The position numbers and the translations under genes are program-made. Positions 1-6,961 of a DNA stretch of 14,911 bases are shown piece after piece. This DNA is from an uncultured Acetatifactor sp. (GTDB taxonomy: Bacteria; Bacillota; Clostridia; Lachnospirales; Lachnospiraceae). The stretch covers positions 1 through 14,911 of the forward strand of contig CAJTSY010000097.1 of NCBI GenBank assembly GCA_910578995.1, in the 5' to 3' direction. Each line of letters begins with the position of its first letter. Position 1 is the stretch's first letter. The notes under the pieces are model-generated. The model saw only the letters and a program-made list of their open reading frames with translations, had not been told where the DNA came from and made no database searches.

Positions 1-45
1 TTATTCACGACAAAAGGAGCCCCACAAAGTGCGGATCTTATATGC

Positions 46-909
46 TTAAGCAGATGGCTGTCCCTTCCTTCCCCGGACAATCATGGTTACGGAAACGGAA
101 GTGTCCCACTGCTTTATGCCCTCTCTGTAGAGGCGGAGCCGTTCCTCATATTTCGAATGAATCACGGATATTATCTCGCCGGCCTGACCGGAGCGGACCG
201 ATTCTACAGCCTCCACATCATTTTGACGCATTGCTTCAATCATAAGCTCTGCCATCTCTGCCGGATACTTTGGCGCGTCCGGAGTGAGATCTATAACGGC
301 ATATCCGGTTGTAACGTCCGTAAAGCCGTTTTTCTCCATGGATGCTGGAATTTCGGCCTCGGACATGGGAAATCTGCACACGCTGAATTTCTCCAACTCA
401 TCTTCCGACTGTGGAAGGCTCTCCCAAAAGGCTTTTTCCTTTTCCGTTTTTTCCAGACAGGGCGCGACACAGTGAAGACCTCTTCTCGCGGAAAGGCACA
501 AAGCTATGCCTCCCGGTTTCAGCACCCGTCTTTGTTCGCCCCAGAAGGCGGCAGGCTCAACATGCTCCTGAACTGTATTGGAAATGGTGACATCAAAGGA
601 ATCATCCCCGAATGGGAGATGAACGGCATCGCCTTCCCTGAAATCGACACCCGCAATATTTTCTTTCGCAAACGATATGAAATTGCTGTCCCTGTCGATT
701 GCGGTGATGTGCGCGTTGGGATACCATCTGTGCATGGATTCCGCCAACGCTCCCGGACCGCAGCCGATCTCCAGAATTTTCATCCCGGCGTTCCGGTCCA
801 GGTCAAACGTTTTTTTATACTGCTCAAAGAACATATCGTCAAATCTTAACTTTCTGCTGAGATACAGCGTCATGATACCCTGCACATACTCCGACCAGAC
901 CGTATTCAT
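46..909 (-). CDS. Class I SAM-dependent methyltransferase, 287 aa
   Basis: The product is a Rossmann-fold methyltransferase that would use S-adenosylmethionine; its substrate cannot be read from the sequence. Motif I is ILEIGCGPG (residues about 45-53), followed by an acidic AIDRD strand end, a GDAVHLPF segment, the SNTVQEHVEP region and the post-motif VLKPGG turn. This is the Methyltransf_11/25 layout. The C-terminal 120 residues contain no second domain I recognise. The reading frame can be extended to a GTG at 921, but the ATG at 909 is preceded by GGAG with 6-nt spacing and is the better start. It ends at TAA (46-48), close to the window edge, and nothing convincing follows in bases 1-45. 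A possible own promoter lies at 944-972. Family assignment is confident; the acceptor is unknown. Confidence 0.88.
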   Translation of the reverse strand: MNTVWSEYVQGIMTLYLSRKLRFDDMFFEQYKKTFDLDRNAGMKILEIGCGPGALAESMHRWYPNAHITAIDRDSNFISFAKENIAGVDFREGDAVHLPFGDDSFDVTISNTVQEHVEPAAFWGEQRRVLKPGGIALCLSARRGLHCVAPCLEKTEKEKAFWESLPQSEDELEKFSVCRFPMSEAEIPASMEKNGFTDVTTGYAVIDLTPDAPKYPAEMAELMIEAMRQNDVEAVESVRSGQAGEIISVIHSKYEERLRLYREGIKQWDTSVSVTMIVRGRKGQPSA

Positions 910-943
910 ATCTATCTCCACAATTCCTGTTTACCATATCCAT

Positions 944-972
944 ATTGTTTTATCCGGCTTCATTCATGTCAA
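944..972 (-). promoter_or_regulatory. Candidate sigma-70-type promoter for the methyltransferase gene
   Basis: On the minus strand, a perfect TTGACA (972-967) is followed after 17 nt by AACAAT (949-944), a 4/6 match to TATAAT. Transcription would start roughly 30 nt upstream of the methyltransferase ATG. The -35 box is exact but the -10 box is weak, so this is tentative. Confidence 0.35.
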
Positions 973-999
973 TTCATCCAATACCGCCCGGCAGCGCTG

Positions 1000-1197
1000 T
1001 CAAATCAATTCCAAAGCCCTTTTATACAGCGGATCCAGTTCGCAGCCGCAGCTCCCGCATTCCTCGTCCGCCTGCCTGACTGCGGATATTAAAGCGTCCT
1101 TATCAGCTTTTCCGTCCAGCCATTGCCGTGCGGGAACCGAAATCAAATCCCAACCCGACGCGGCAAACTTCTCCATAATAGCTTTTAACTCTTCCAT
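1000..1197 (-). CDS. Small hypothetical protein with a C-terminal CxxCxC motif, 65 aa
   Basis: I do not recognise this protein. It has a strong ribosome binding site (AAAGGAG, 6 nt before the ATG at 1197), so it is likely real despite its length. The sequence is acidic and mostly helical in character, with a cysteine cluster CGSCGC near residues 47-52 and a helical tail ending PLYKRALELI. Three cysteines in six residues could bind a metal or form a disulfide, but three ligands alone are not diagnostic. It sits between the DJ-1-like gene and the methyltransferase, separated from the latter by about 90 bp that contains a candidate promoter. No function is assigned. Confidence 0.7.
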   Translation of the reverse strand: MEELKAIMEKFAASGWDLISVPARQWLDGKADKDALISAVRQADEECGSCGCELDPLYKRALELI

Positions 1198-1231
1198 ATT
1201 CCGCTCCTTTCAAATCAGCAAGTATCATTTT

Positions 1232-1260
1232 TCTAAACAAACGGTAAAGGCGAACCGTTT
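1232..1260 (-). terminator. Possible Rho-independent terminator after the DJ-1-like gene
   Basis: On the minus strand, AAACGGT (1260-1254) and ACCGTTT (1245-1239) form a perfect 7-bp stem with an 8-nt loop, followed by GTTTAG. It lies 29-50 bp after the DJ-1-like stop codon. The T-tract is short, so termination may be weak. Confidence 0.4.
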
Positions 1261-1288
1261 CAGCCCTTCCCCAAATCAACCGGGATTT

Positions 1289-1927
1289 TTATTCTCCGGT
1301 GTAGTCCTTCAGTTCCTCCAAAAATTCCTGGTATTCCTCCTCAGACCAATAAAATGTCAACTCCTCTTCCGTAAAATCCTCCGGCCTGTAACGCATAAAA
1401 CTGTCCCCGATATCATACCCGAACCTTCCCAGTACCGCTTCCGCAAATTCCCGGAAAAACATCCCGATACCCGTTATGACATTCCCGTCTTCCACGACAG
1501 CCCTGTGGACGAAATTCTGCTTCTCCACAAACCCGAAAATGTCCGCCATCTGCATGAAATAACCCGAAGTAAATTTCCTGCCGTCAAGGATTCCCGCCTT
1601 CGACAGCAGAATCGGGGAGGAAGAAATCGCCGCAAAGACAACATTCGAATTCATGCCGCCCCTGAGAAATTCAATCAGTCTATCATCGAAGAGCGCAGGC
1701 AGCGGATTGATTGTTCCGGGCAGAATCACGCAGTCGTAATCCGTTATCTCTGCCTCCGCCGTTGTTTTGGTAGGGAGGATACGAAACCCTTCCTCGCTTT
1801 TATATTCCCTGTCCTCACCTGCAATGTAATCAATCTTCTCCCCGAACCATATGGTGAGCGCAGAAGTAAGACAGGTTATCTCCTGCAAAGAAAAATCCGG
1901 ATACAATAAAACCGCAAACTTCCTCAT
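1289..1927 (-). CDS. DJ-1/PfpI family protein lacking the nucleophile cysteine, 212 aa
   Basis: This belongs to the DJ-1/PfpI/ThiJ superfamily of class I glutamine-amidotransferase-like proteins. Visible marks are the N-terminal strand FAVLLYPDFSLQEIT with the conserved acidic residue (E16), the DCVILPG strand-turn (65-71), and the nucleophile-elbow region AAISSSPILLSKAGILDGR (99-117). In active members the elbow reads A-I/V-C; here the cysteine position is Ser102. A C-terminal extension, acidic and aromatic (about 183-212), follows the core. The frame extends to a TTG at 1942, but the ATG at 1927 has GGAGG 8 nt upstream and is the start used. It begins 18 bp after the HEPN stop, so it may be co-transcribed with the MNT/HEPN pair. 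Without the cysteine, peptidase, glyoxalase or deglycase chemistry is doubtful. A regulatory or serine-based role is possible. Confidence 0.85.
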   Translation of the reverse strand: MRKFAVLLYPDFSLQEITCLTSALTIWFGEKIDYIAGEDREYKSEEGFRILPTKTTAEAEITDYDCVILPGTINPLPALFDDRLIEFLRGGMNSNVVFAAISSSPILLSKAGILDGRKFTSGYFMQMADIFGFVEKQNFVHRAVVEDGNVITGIGMFFREFAEAVLGRFGYDIGDSFMRYRPEDFTEEELTFYWSEEEYQEFLEELKDYTGE

Positions 1928-1945
1928 TCCTTTTCCCTCCAAAAT

Positions 1946-2350
1946 CTACGCTTGTTTCGTTTGCGCTGTAACATATTTCTCTACTTTGTCATAAAAATAC
2001 CGGGCATTCAAGATTTGTTCTTCCACCTCTTTTTTCGATATCACAAAATAGTCGTTATAATCGCTGTCGCTGCGAATATCAAAGGCTTCTGATATGATAT
2101 CCGACATTGATACATCAAATATGCCTGTTTTTATATATTCTTTGCGAAAATAGGCTCCCACTGCAGAATGTTTTGAAAAGTCTATAGAACATAACGCCAA
2201 TACACTTCGCATACAGTGAAAAACAGCATAATAAGTACGATTTGCCGCACCTTTGTAATCCGATATTTCTATCAATGCTTTTGCCGATATAATACATTGT
2301 TTTGCCGTCTCTAAGCGATATATGGCTAAATCTGCCCTTTCTTTATCCAT
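1946..2350 (-). CDS. HEPN-domain protein, putative toxin partner of an MNT nucleotidyltransferase, 134 aa
   Basis: This is a small all-helical HEPN protein (PF05168-like). It carries the family signature ANRTYYAVFH (residues 36-45, giving R-x6-H), KHSAV (60-64) and a C-terminal R93-xxx-DY. HEPN proteins encoded beside MNT-fold nucleotidyltransferases form toxin-antitoxin pairs in characterised cases, where HEPN is an RNase and MNT neutralises it. In the best-studied HepT/MntA pair, neutralisation is by AMPylation. That HEPN subfamily carries R-x4-H, so it is uncertain that the R-x6-H seen here is a catalytic RNase site. The ATG at 2350 overlaps the end of the MNT gene by 8 bp (ATGGATAA), indicating translational coupling. 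The gene is more AT-rich than the metabolic genes nearby, suggesting accessory origin. Confidence 0.85.
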   Translation of the reverse strand: MDKERADLAIYRLETAKQCIISAKALIEISDYKGAANRTYYAVFHCMRSVLALCSIDFSKHSAVGAYFRKEYIKTGIFDVSMSDIISEAFDIRSDSDYNDYFVISKKEVEEQILNARYFYDKVEKYVTAQTKQA

Positions 2351-2678
2351 ATATTTTCATGCCTTCCTTCTCAATATTTTGATAAAATGGCTGATACTTC
2401 ATTTGTCTTTCATAATCAGCGCAGTTGCGTACAAGAAGTGAAACCATAATATCATTTTTCAACCCAACCCGGCTTGCAATTCGGCTGATCTCTTTCCGCC
2501 TTTTCGTTATTTCGTTTTGTTCGCAGCCTAACAAAATCATAATGTCAACATCCGACTCCAAATTAAAATCCCCACGGGCATATGAACCATATAAAATAAC
2601 GCTTTTAACCTCCCCGCCAAATAGCTTTACCAGTTCCTCATATACTTCAGACGCAATATTCTTTATATTTTCACTCAT
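2343..2678 (-). CDS. MNT-type nucleotidyltransferase, putative antitoxin, 111 aa
   Basis: This is a minimal nucleotidyltransferase of the DNA polymerase beta superfamily. The core motif GSYARGDFNLESDVD (residues 31-45) fits the GSx10DxD pattern, with metal-binding Asp43 and Asp45, and a third candidate acidic residue is Asp76 in KNDIMVS. The size and lone domain are typical of MNT partners of HEPN proteins. The frame extends to a GTG at 2717, but that codon has no ribosome binding site. The ATG at 2678 is preceded by GAGG and AAGG and fits the family length. It overlaps the following HEPN gene by 8 bp, and a promoter-like sequence lies about 70-100 bp upstream. The order here is MNT then HEPN. 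The catalytic residues appear intact, so AMPylating activity is possible. Confidence 0.87.
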   Translation of the reverse strand: MSENIKNIASEVYEELVKLFGGEVKSVILYGSYARGDFNLESDVDIMILLGCEQNEITKRRKEISRIASRVGLKNDIMVSLLVRNCADYERQMKYQPFYQNIEKEGMKIYG

Positions 2679-2746
2679 AGTCCTTATACCTCGTATATTT
2701 CTTATATTGAAAGCCACTGCACGGCAGTATTCATCTCCTTTTTATA

Positions 2747-2776
2747 AGTATATCCCAGGAATTTTCTTCTGAACAA
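2747..2776 (-). promoter_or_regulatory. Candidate promoter of the MNT/HEPN pair
   Basis: On the minus strand, TTGTTC (2776-2771), an 18-nt spacer and TATACT (2752-2747) lie in the 133-bp gap between the P-loop gene and the MNT gene. The -10 is 5/6 to consensus and the -35 is weaker. The position would make MNT/HEPN (and perhaps the DJ-1-like gene) its own transcription unit. Confidence 0.4.
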
Positions 2777-2811
2777 ATTTCTCTTTTATAATCCTCTTCC
2801 TATTAAACCAC

Positions 2812-3288
2812 TTATTCTGTGACAAATAGATAATAAAATGTTTTCCCGCCCTTTTCTCTGTGATGATTCCAGTCCTCTTCCACAGCGTCTTTCACCTTTT
2901 TTGCGTCTGTAAAACTGTTTTCTCTTTTCCTGCAATGCTCCGCTAATAAAGCGTCATTAATGTCAAGATAGACTACCACCTCACAATCGACGATGATTGT
3001 AGTGAATAACGGATGACCGGGCTTTACGGAAATCCTCTCATAGACCAGATTGTCAATAAAGTCGCCGATTTCCTTCGTCCATGGCTTCCGGCTGATAAAA
3101 TCTGCTTCCTCTCCGGTTAGCTGCGGCCACAGTTCCTCATCTAAATCCACACAGCCGGGTATCTGTTTCAACAAAGTAGTCTTCCCGCAGCATGTCGTCC
3201 CCAAAACGCAGATCCTGTCTTTTTTATGGCGTTCAAAAATCGCATTCAGTGCGTTTACGGTCTCCTGCGCGGATATCTGGATTGCCAT
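2812..3288 (-). CDS. P-loop NTP-binding protein, kinase-like, 158 aa
   Basis: Walker A is GTTCCGKTT (residues 30-38), directly after a hydrophobic strand RICVLG. The protein then shows the nucleoside-kinase-like elements VDLDEE (47-52, an acidic position after strand 2) and VVVYLDINDALLAEHCRKR (104-122), where a beta strand leads into a basic helix resembling a LID. This is the layout of small P-loop kinases of the shikimate/adenylate kinase type, but I cannot name the substrate. The cysteines within Walker A (C33, C34) are unusual. The ATG at 3288 is preceded by GAGGTG, which includes the stop codon region of the 67-aa gene (7-bp gap), so the two are coupled. It is the last gene of a three-gene cassette. 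A phosphotransferase or NTPase role is an inference from the fold. Confidence 0.7.
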   Translation of the reverse strand: MAIQISAQETVNALNAIFERHKKDRICVLGTTCCGKTTLLKQIPGCVDLDEELWPQLTGEEADFISRKPWTKEIGDFIDNLVYERISVKPGHPLFTTIIVDCEVVVYLDINDALLAEHCRKRENSFTDAKKVKDAVEEDWNHHREKGGKTFYYLFVTE

Positions 3289-3295
3289 ATGGCGT

Positions 3296-3499
3296 TCACC
3301 TCTTTCCCGGGCTGCGCCCCTCGCCTTTGTCCTTCCTTAATTCTGCAAGTAATTCAGCCGCACCTTTTTTAATGTCTTCCACTATTTCATTCGGTGTCAT
3401 CTTGATATGCCGCAGAGAATTATATTCCCTGATTTTTCTAATATCATCCATATTAAGCTGCTCGCTGATTACTGGTTTTGCCACATCAATCTCCTTCAT
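3296..3499 (-). CDS. Small hypothetical protein, 67 aa, coupled to Zn-ribbon-like and P-loop genes
   Basis: I do not recognise a named family. The protein is a charged, mostly helical small protein with a middle segment DDIRKIREYNSLRH (residues 18-31), then MTPNEIVEDIKKGAAELL, and a lysine/arginine-rich tail. Its size and style are like small adaptor or antitoxin-type proteins, but no DNA-binding fold can be claimed. Its start overlaps the stop of the 175-aa gene in an ATGA junction (3496-3499), and its stop lies 7 bp before the P-loop gene. That arrangement makes it very likely a translated member of one operon. Confidence 0.65.
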   Translation of the reverse strand: MKEIDVAKPVISEQLNMDDIRKIREYNSLRHIKMTPNEIVEDIKKGAAELLAELRKDKGEGRSPGKR

Positions 3500-4023
3500 G
3501 CCAGCTCTTCATTCACAAAATCTTTATAATCCCTTCCCGACTGCACCCCTTTCAATTCTATCACAATCCAGTCCCACACATTGACTCTGTCATCCGCTGT
3601 AAAATGAACCCCCTCCTGCAGAAGCCAGGTATCGTTCACAACATCCTCAACAAAATCCGCTTCCCCCTGGTATTCCAGAAACATTTTCACTTCAAACAGG
3701 CTGTCCGTCTCCGTTATAAAATCATCAAACAGCTCATCGGGAACGGCAATCCCTTCTCCGCAGATGAGTCCGTCATACCCATGCTGCGCAAAATCATACA
3801 GCAGATAATCCGCCCCGCAGTCCCCGCAGACTGCCCTTACCGCCTGGGCATATTTGTTCTCGTATTTGTGAATTGCCATTTTAGATTTGTCGTAAAACTC
3901 ACCGAAGCACCTTATTTTAAAGGCCCTGCATCCGCACTGGCAAATGATTTCCCCGTCATATCCTTCCTTATCTGTAGGATGGTAAATTTTTTCAAGGTGC
4001 CTCGGCTTCATCATCATCTCCAT
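3496..4023 (-). CDS. Hypothetical protein with zinc-ribbon-like cysteines, 175 aa
   Basis: No family is recognised. Cysteines occur as CQCGC (28-32) and CGDCG (66-70), a CxCxC plus CxxC pattern that could form a zinc ribbon spanning the first 75 residues. The remaining 100 residues are acidic and rich in aromatics (for example VNVWDWIVIELKG, about 147-159), with no transmembrane segment. The start MEMMMK offers several ATGs. The outermost (4023) has AGGAG only 4 nt away, and the ATGs at codons 3-5 are equally credible by spacing. The stop overlaps the next start as ATGA. I see no terminator or clear promoter between this gene and the glycyl radical enzyme gene, so read-through is possible. 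Confidence 0.7.
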   Translation of the reverse strand: MEMMMKPRHLEKIYHPTDKEGYDGEIICQCGCRAFKIRCFGEFYDKSKMAIHKYENKYAQAVRAVCGDCGADYLLYDFAQHGYDGLICGEGIAVPDELFDDFITETDSLFEVKMFLEYQGEADFVEDVVNDTWLLQEGVHFTADDRVNVWDWIVIELKGVQSGRDYKDFVNEELA

Positions 4024-4060
4024 TCCACTCCTGAACTTCTACAGCTTCACTGTTTTGGAT

Positions 4061-4189
4061 TTATATCATATTTCCTTTATAAAGTATATTTCTGTGCAAA
4101 GGGTCAATCTCAAGAATGCTTTTTTCACCATTGATGATTTGGCTTAACAGAAAATTTTCAATAGCTATATAAGTGCCTATTATTCCCAT
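4061..4189 (-). pseudogene. Short YfbM/DUF1877-like N-terminal fragment, 42 codons
   Basis: An open frame beginning MGIIGTYIAIENFLLSQIIN is preceded by AAGGAG 8 nt before the ATG at 4189. The N-terminal MGIIGTY followed by an amphipathic helix and an ING turn recalls the opening of DUF1877 (E. coli YfbM begins MGMIGYF). The later DPLHRNIL segment resembles a DPL.R..L stretch that in YfbM lies about 65 residues from the start. The family is usually about 150-170 aa, so this looks like an internally deleted and truncated remnant. It could instead be a genuine micro-ORF. It starts 39 bp after the glycyl radical enzyme stop. Confidence 0.4.
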
Positions 4190-4228
4190 ATGCTTCTCTC
4201 CTTGACAATTCCGTTGCTTCCTCCGCCC

Positions 4229-6754
4229 CTAGAACCCCTGCTCCGTCCTCCGGATAATATCATCCTGCAGCGACTTGGACAACGTGGTAAACAGCGCGCT
4301 GTACCCCGCCACCCGCACCACCAGGTGGGCGTACTTCTCCGGATGGGCCTGGGCGTCCAGAAGCGTCTGCCTGTCCACCACATTGAACTGCATATGGCTG
4401 CCCTTCTGGTCAAAATAGGAGCGGATCAGCGCCACGAAATTCTCCAGTCCCTTCTCCCCGCTCAGCGCCGTGGGATGGAATTTCTGGTTAAACAAAGTAC
4501 CGTTGGACGCAATACCGTGGTCCAGCTTGGACACGGAGTTCGCCGCCGCGGTGGGCCCCAGTACGTCCTTGCCCGCAGAGGGCGAAACCCCGTCCGCCAC
4601 AGGAGTGTGGGCCAGTCTGCCGTCCGGAGTGGCCCCGGTCTGGGCCCCCAGGGGCACATTGGCGGACACGGGATACAGCCCCGCCTGGAACTGGCCTCCC
4701 CTGGGATTGCGGTACTTCAACAAAGGCTTTGTATAGGTATACGCCACATCCCGTGCAAACATATCCACTTCTTCGTTATCATTTCCGAACTTGGGCACCG
4801 CGTCAATCATGGCACGCAGTTCCTCATATCGCTTCTTCTCCTCCGCAGGAACCTCCGTCTCCATCACGGCCCTAATCATGCCTGCCACCTGGGCCTCGTC
4901 CACAGACATGCCGTTTTTATTCATTTCCCGAAGGATTTCCGCGACGATTTCCCCTGCGCTGACAGCGTCGAAGCCCTGCCCGTAGTTCATGGCAAGCGCC
5001 CGCTTATATTCCGCCATGGTCACCTTTTTCTCGTCATATACCAGTTTTTTAACGGCATACAAGGAATCCGCCATATTGGCGATGCCGAAGCCCTGGGGAC
5101 CGGTGAAATTATAGACCGCGCCGCCCTCCTGGACGGTCTTGCCCCGCTTAATGCAGTCGTCCACCATACAGGACAAAAACGGCAGGGGACATCTGGTGGC
5201 ATGGGCCACGTCGATGGCATTGTCCGCGTTCACCAGAAGGGATATATTGTACTCCATCTGCTTTTTGTAAGCATCATAAAATTCCTCAAAGGTGGCCATG
5301 TTTTCCACCGGCCCGGTCTCTATGCTGATTTTCTCCCCTTTGTCCCATCCGTTGGAAAACACCAGTTCCAGAGGACGGCACATGTTGTAGAAAGCCGCGT
5401 CGTGCCACCCTTCCGTTTTGCCCGCCTTCTGGGGCTCCACACAGCCGATGATATTGTACTCCCTGGCATCCTCCAGTGTCAGCCCCCGGCTCATCAGGGA
5501 AGGGATGATCACCTCGTCATTATAATAAGCCGGAAGCCCTATCCCTGTGCGGGTCAGGTCAGCCGCCTTCATCAATAAATCATGGGGCGACTTATTCCAC
5601 ACCCGGATGGACAGGGAGGGCTGGGGCAGGAACACATGCTTGGAAGCCGTGATGCACATAAAGGAAAGGTCATTGGTCACATCCGCGCCCTCTTTGTCCT
5701 GGCCCCCCACAATCAGGTTCTGGAACAGGCTGTAGCCCGCGAAGCCTTCCGCACTGGCGGCGTCCCGGCATTTGTTCAGATCATTCAACTTCACCCAGAT
5801 ACAGTCGATAAGCTCCTGGGCAAACTCTCTGGAAAGCTTTCCCGCCTCCAGATCCTTCTTATAATAAGGATACATATACTGGTCAAAGCGCCCCGGGGAG
5901 ATGGAGTGCCCGCTGGACTCCAGCTGAATCAGCTGCTGCACAAACCAGAAGCTCTGGCAGGCCTCGTAGAAGGTGGACGCCCCATACTCCGGCACCCGTT
6001 CGCAGTTGGCCGCAATTTGGGCAAGCTCCTGCTTCCTGTCAGAATCCGTGCAGGCAGCCGCCTCCTTCCCCGCCAGGAGCGCATACCTGCGGGCATACCG
6101 GATGACCGCCTCACAGCTGATGATGGCAGCCTTCAAAAACTGGCTCTTGGTACAGTAATCCCCGTCTCCCGGATTACACCTGTCCAGTTCCCCCTGCATC
6201 TCCTGAATCAGCCCCCTGTAGCCTATGGCCAGAACCTTTTCATACTGCACCGTCACATGCCCCACGCCGTTGTAGAAATAATTGCCCGGGGTGAAAATAT
6301 TGTGCTCCATGGCCTTCTTCGTCTCCTCGGTCATGAGTGCGGTGGCAAGCTCGCTTGTGGTCTTCCCCTCCCAGTAGGCATCCGCGGCAAGCAGCTCCTT
6401 CTTGGTCTGCTCCGCTATGTAGAAGGGATCCGCCTTCCTGGTGGCCACGGTCTCAAATTCGGCCTCAAGCCATTTATAGGAAAATTCCGGATAGGTCTGG
6501 CACCCTCTGGGCGCAATAGTACTGCTTCCTACTACAAGCTCATCTTCTCTAATGATAATTGGAATATTGTCCAAAATATGCGCAAAGGCCAGGGCCCGCC
6601 GCATGACAATGGGCTTGTCCTCCGTCGCCTTGTAAGATTCCGTAATCAGCCTCGCCCTGGCGGACTCAATCTCCGGCATTTTCGCGTAGAGATGGGCCAC
6701 CAGTCCGGGGATTCGCTCTGTTTTGGGGATTTCTTCTGTGTAATATTTTGCCAT
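4229..6754 (-). CDS. Glycyl radical enzyme, glycerol/1,2-propanediol dehydratase-like, 841 aa
   Basis: This is a PFL-like and Gly-radical-domain enzyme of the B12-independent diol dehydratase branch. Such enzymes remove water from glycerol (giving 3-hydroxypropionaldehyde) or 1,2-propanediol (giving propanal) by radical chemistry in the anaerobic cytosol. The radical site is Gly817 in RVAGYSALF, 24 residues from the C terminus. The thiyl cysteine is Cys438 and the general base Glu440 in IIGCVEPQ. Residues that bind diol in the clostridial glycerol dehydratase are matched by His166 (GVGHVTV), His283-Ser284 (SGHSIS) and Asp452 (GWHDAAF). The central and C-terminal regions closely follow that enzyme by eye. 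About 50 extra residues lie near 590-650. The start (ATG 6754) has AAGGAG with 5-nt spacing. There is no N-terminal encapsulation extension and no radical-SAM activase in the window. The 207 bp upstream show no clear promoter, only a short dyad (CCTGGCTTGGACAGG on the minus strand). Confidence 0.9.
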   Translation of the reverse strand: MAKYYTEEIPKTERIPGLVAHLYAKMPEIESARARLITESYKATEDKPIVMRRALAFAHILDNIPIIIREDELVVGSSTIAPRGCQTYPEFSYKWLEAEFETVATRKADPFYIAEQTKKELLAADAYWEGKTTSELATALMTEETKKAMEHNIFTPGNYFYNGVGHVTVQYEKVLAIGYRGLIQEMQGELDRCNPGDGDYCTKSQFLKAAIISCEAVIRYARRYALLAGKEAAACTDSDRKQELAQIAANCERVPEYGASTFYEACQSFWFVQQLIQLESSGHSISPGRFDQYMYPYYKKDLEAGKLSREFAQELIDCIWVKLNDLNKCRDAASAEGFAGYSLFQNLIVGGQDKEGADVTNDLSFMCITASKHVFLPQPSLSIRVWNKSPHDLLMKAADLTRTGIGLPAYYNDEVIIPSLMSRGLTLEDAREYNIIGCVEPQKAGKTEGWHDAAFYNMCRPLELVFSNGWDKGEKISIETGPVENMATFEEFYDAYKKQMEYNISLLVNADNAIDVAHATRCPLPFLSCMVDDCIKRGKTVQEGGAVYNFTGPQGFGIANMADSLYAVKKLVYDEKKVTMAEYKRALAMNYGQGFDAVSAGEIVAEILREMNKNGMSVDEAQVAGMIRAVMETEVPAEEKKRYEELRAMIDAVPKFGNDNEEVDMFARDVAYTYTKPLLKYRNPRGGQFQAGLYPVSANVPLGAQTGATPDGRLAHTPVADGVSPSAGKDVLGPTAAANSVSKLDHGIASNGTLFNQKFHPTALSGEKGLENFVALIRSYFDQKGSHMQFNVVDRQTLLDAQAHPEKYAHLVVRVAGYSALFTTLSKSLQDDIIRRTEQGF

Positions 6755-6961
6755 TGCTGCTCCTTTCCGTATTCGCCGCTATTTACCGCTTCACTCTTAT
6801 CTATTTTCTTCTCTTTATCCCTTATACTCTTCCTGTTAATCTATGTCTGCTAAGGCCGCAGAATATAAGCATGTATTCATCTTTTAGGAATTACTAACCT
6901 GTCCAAGCCAGGAATATGACCGGTGATCTTTCGTTTCGTTCACGAGTCAATGGAATGTTTT

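Noticed and set aside
1..45. Possible start or end of another gene at the left edge
   Set aside because: After the methyltransferase stop, the same frame reaches another stop at bases 1-3, and no ribosome binding site or motif is visible in so short a stretch.
677..1909. Long open frame on the plus strand across several genes
   Set aside because: It is antisense to the methyltransferase, 65-aa and DJ-1-like genes, has no recognisable domain, and spans intergenic regions with their own signals.
4229..6754. Pyruvate formate-lyase, hydroxyproline dehydratase or choline TMA-lyase as the identity of the glycyl radical enzyme
   Set aside because: There is no adjacent Cys-Cys pair as in pyruvate formate-lyase. 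The GCVEPQ...EGWHDAAF stretch and the SGHSIS segment follow the glycerol/propanediol dehydratase pattern rather than the remembered hydroxyproline dehydratase or CutC patterns.
4190..6853. Two plus-strand frames of over 400 codons
   Set aside because: They mirror the GC-rich glycyl radical enzyme gene, whose minus-strand product carries all family motifs. The plus-strand products resemble nothing.
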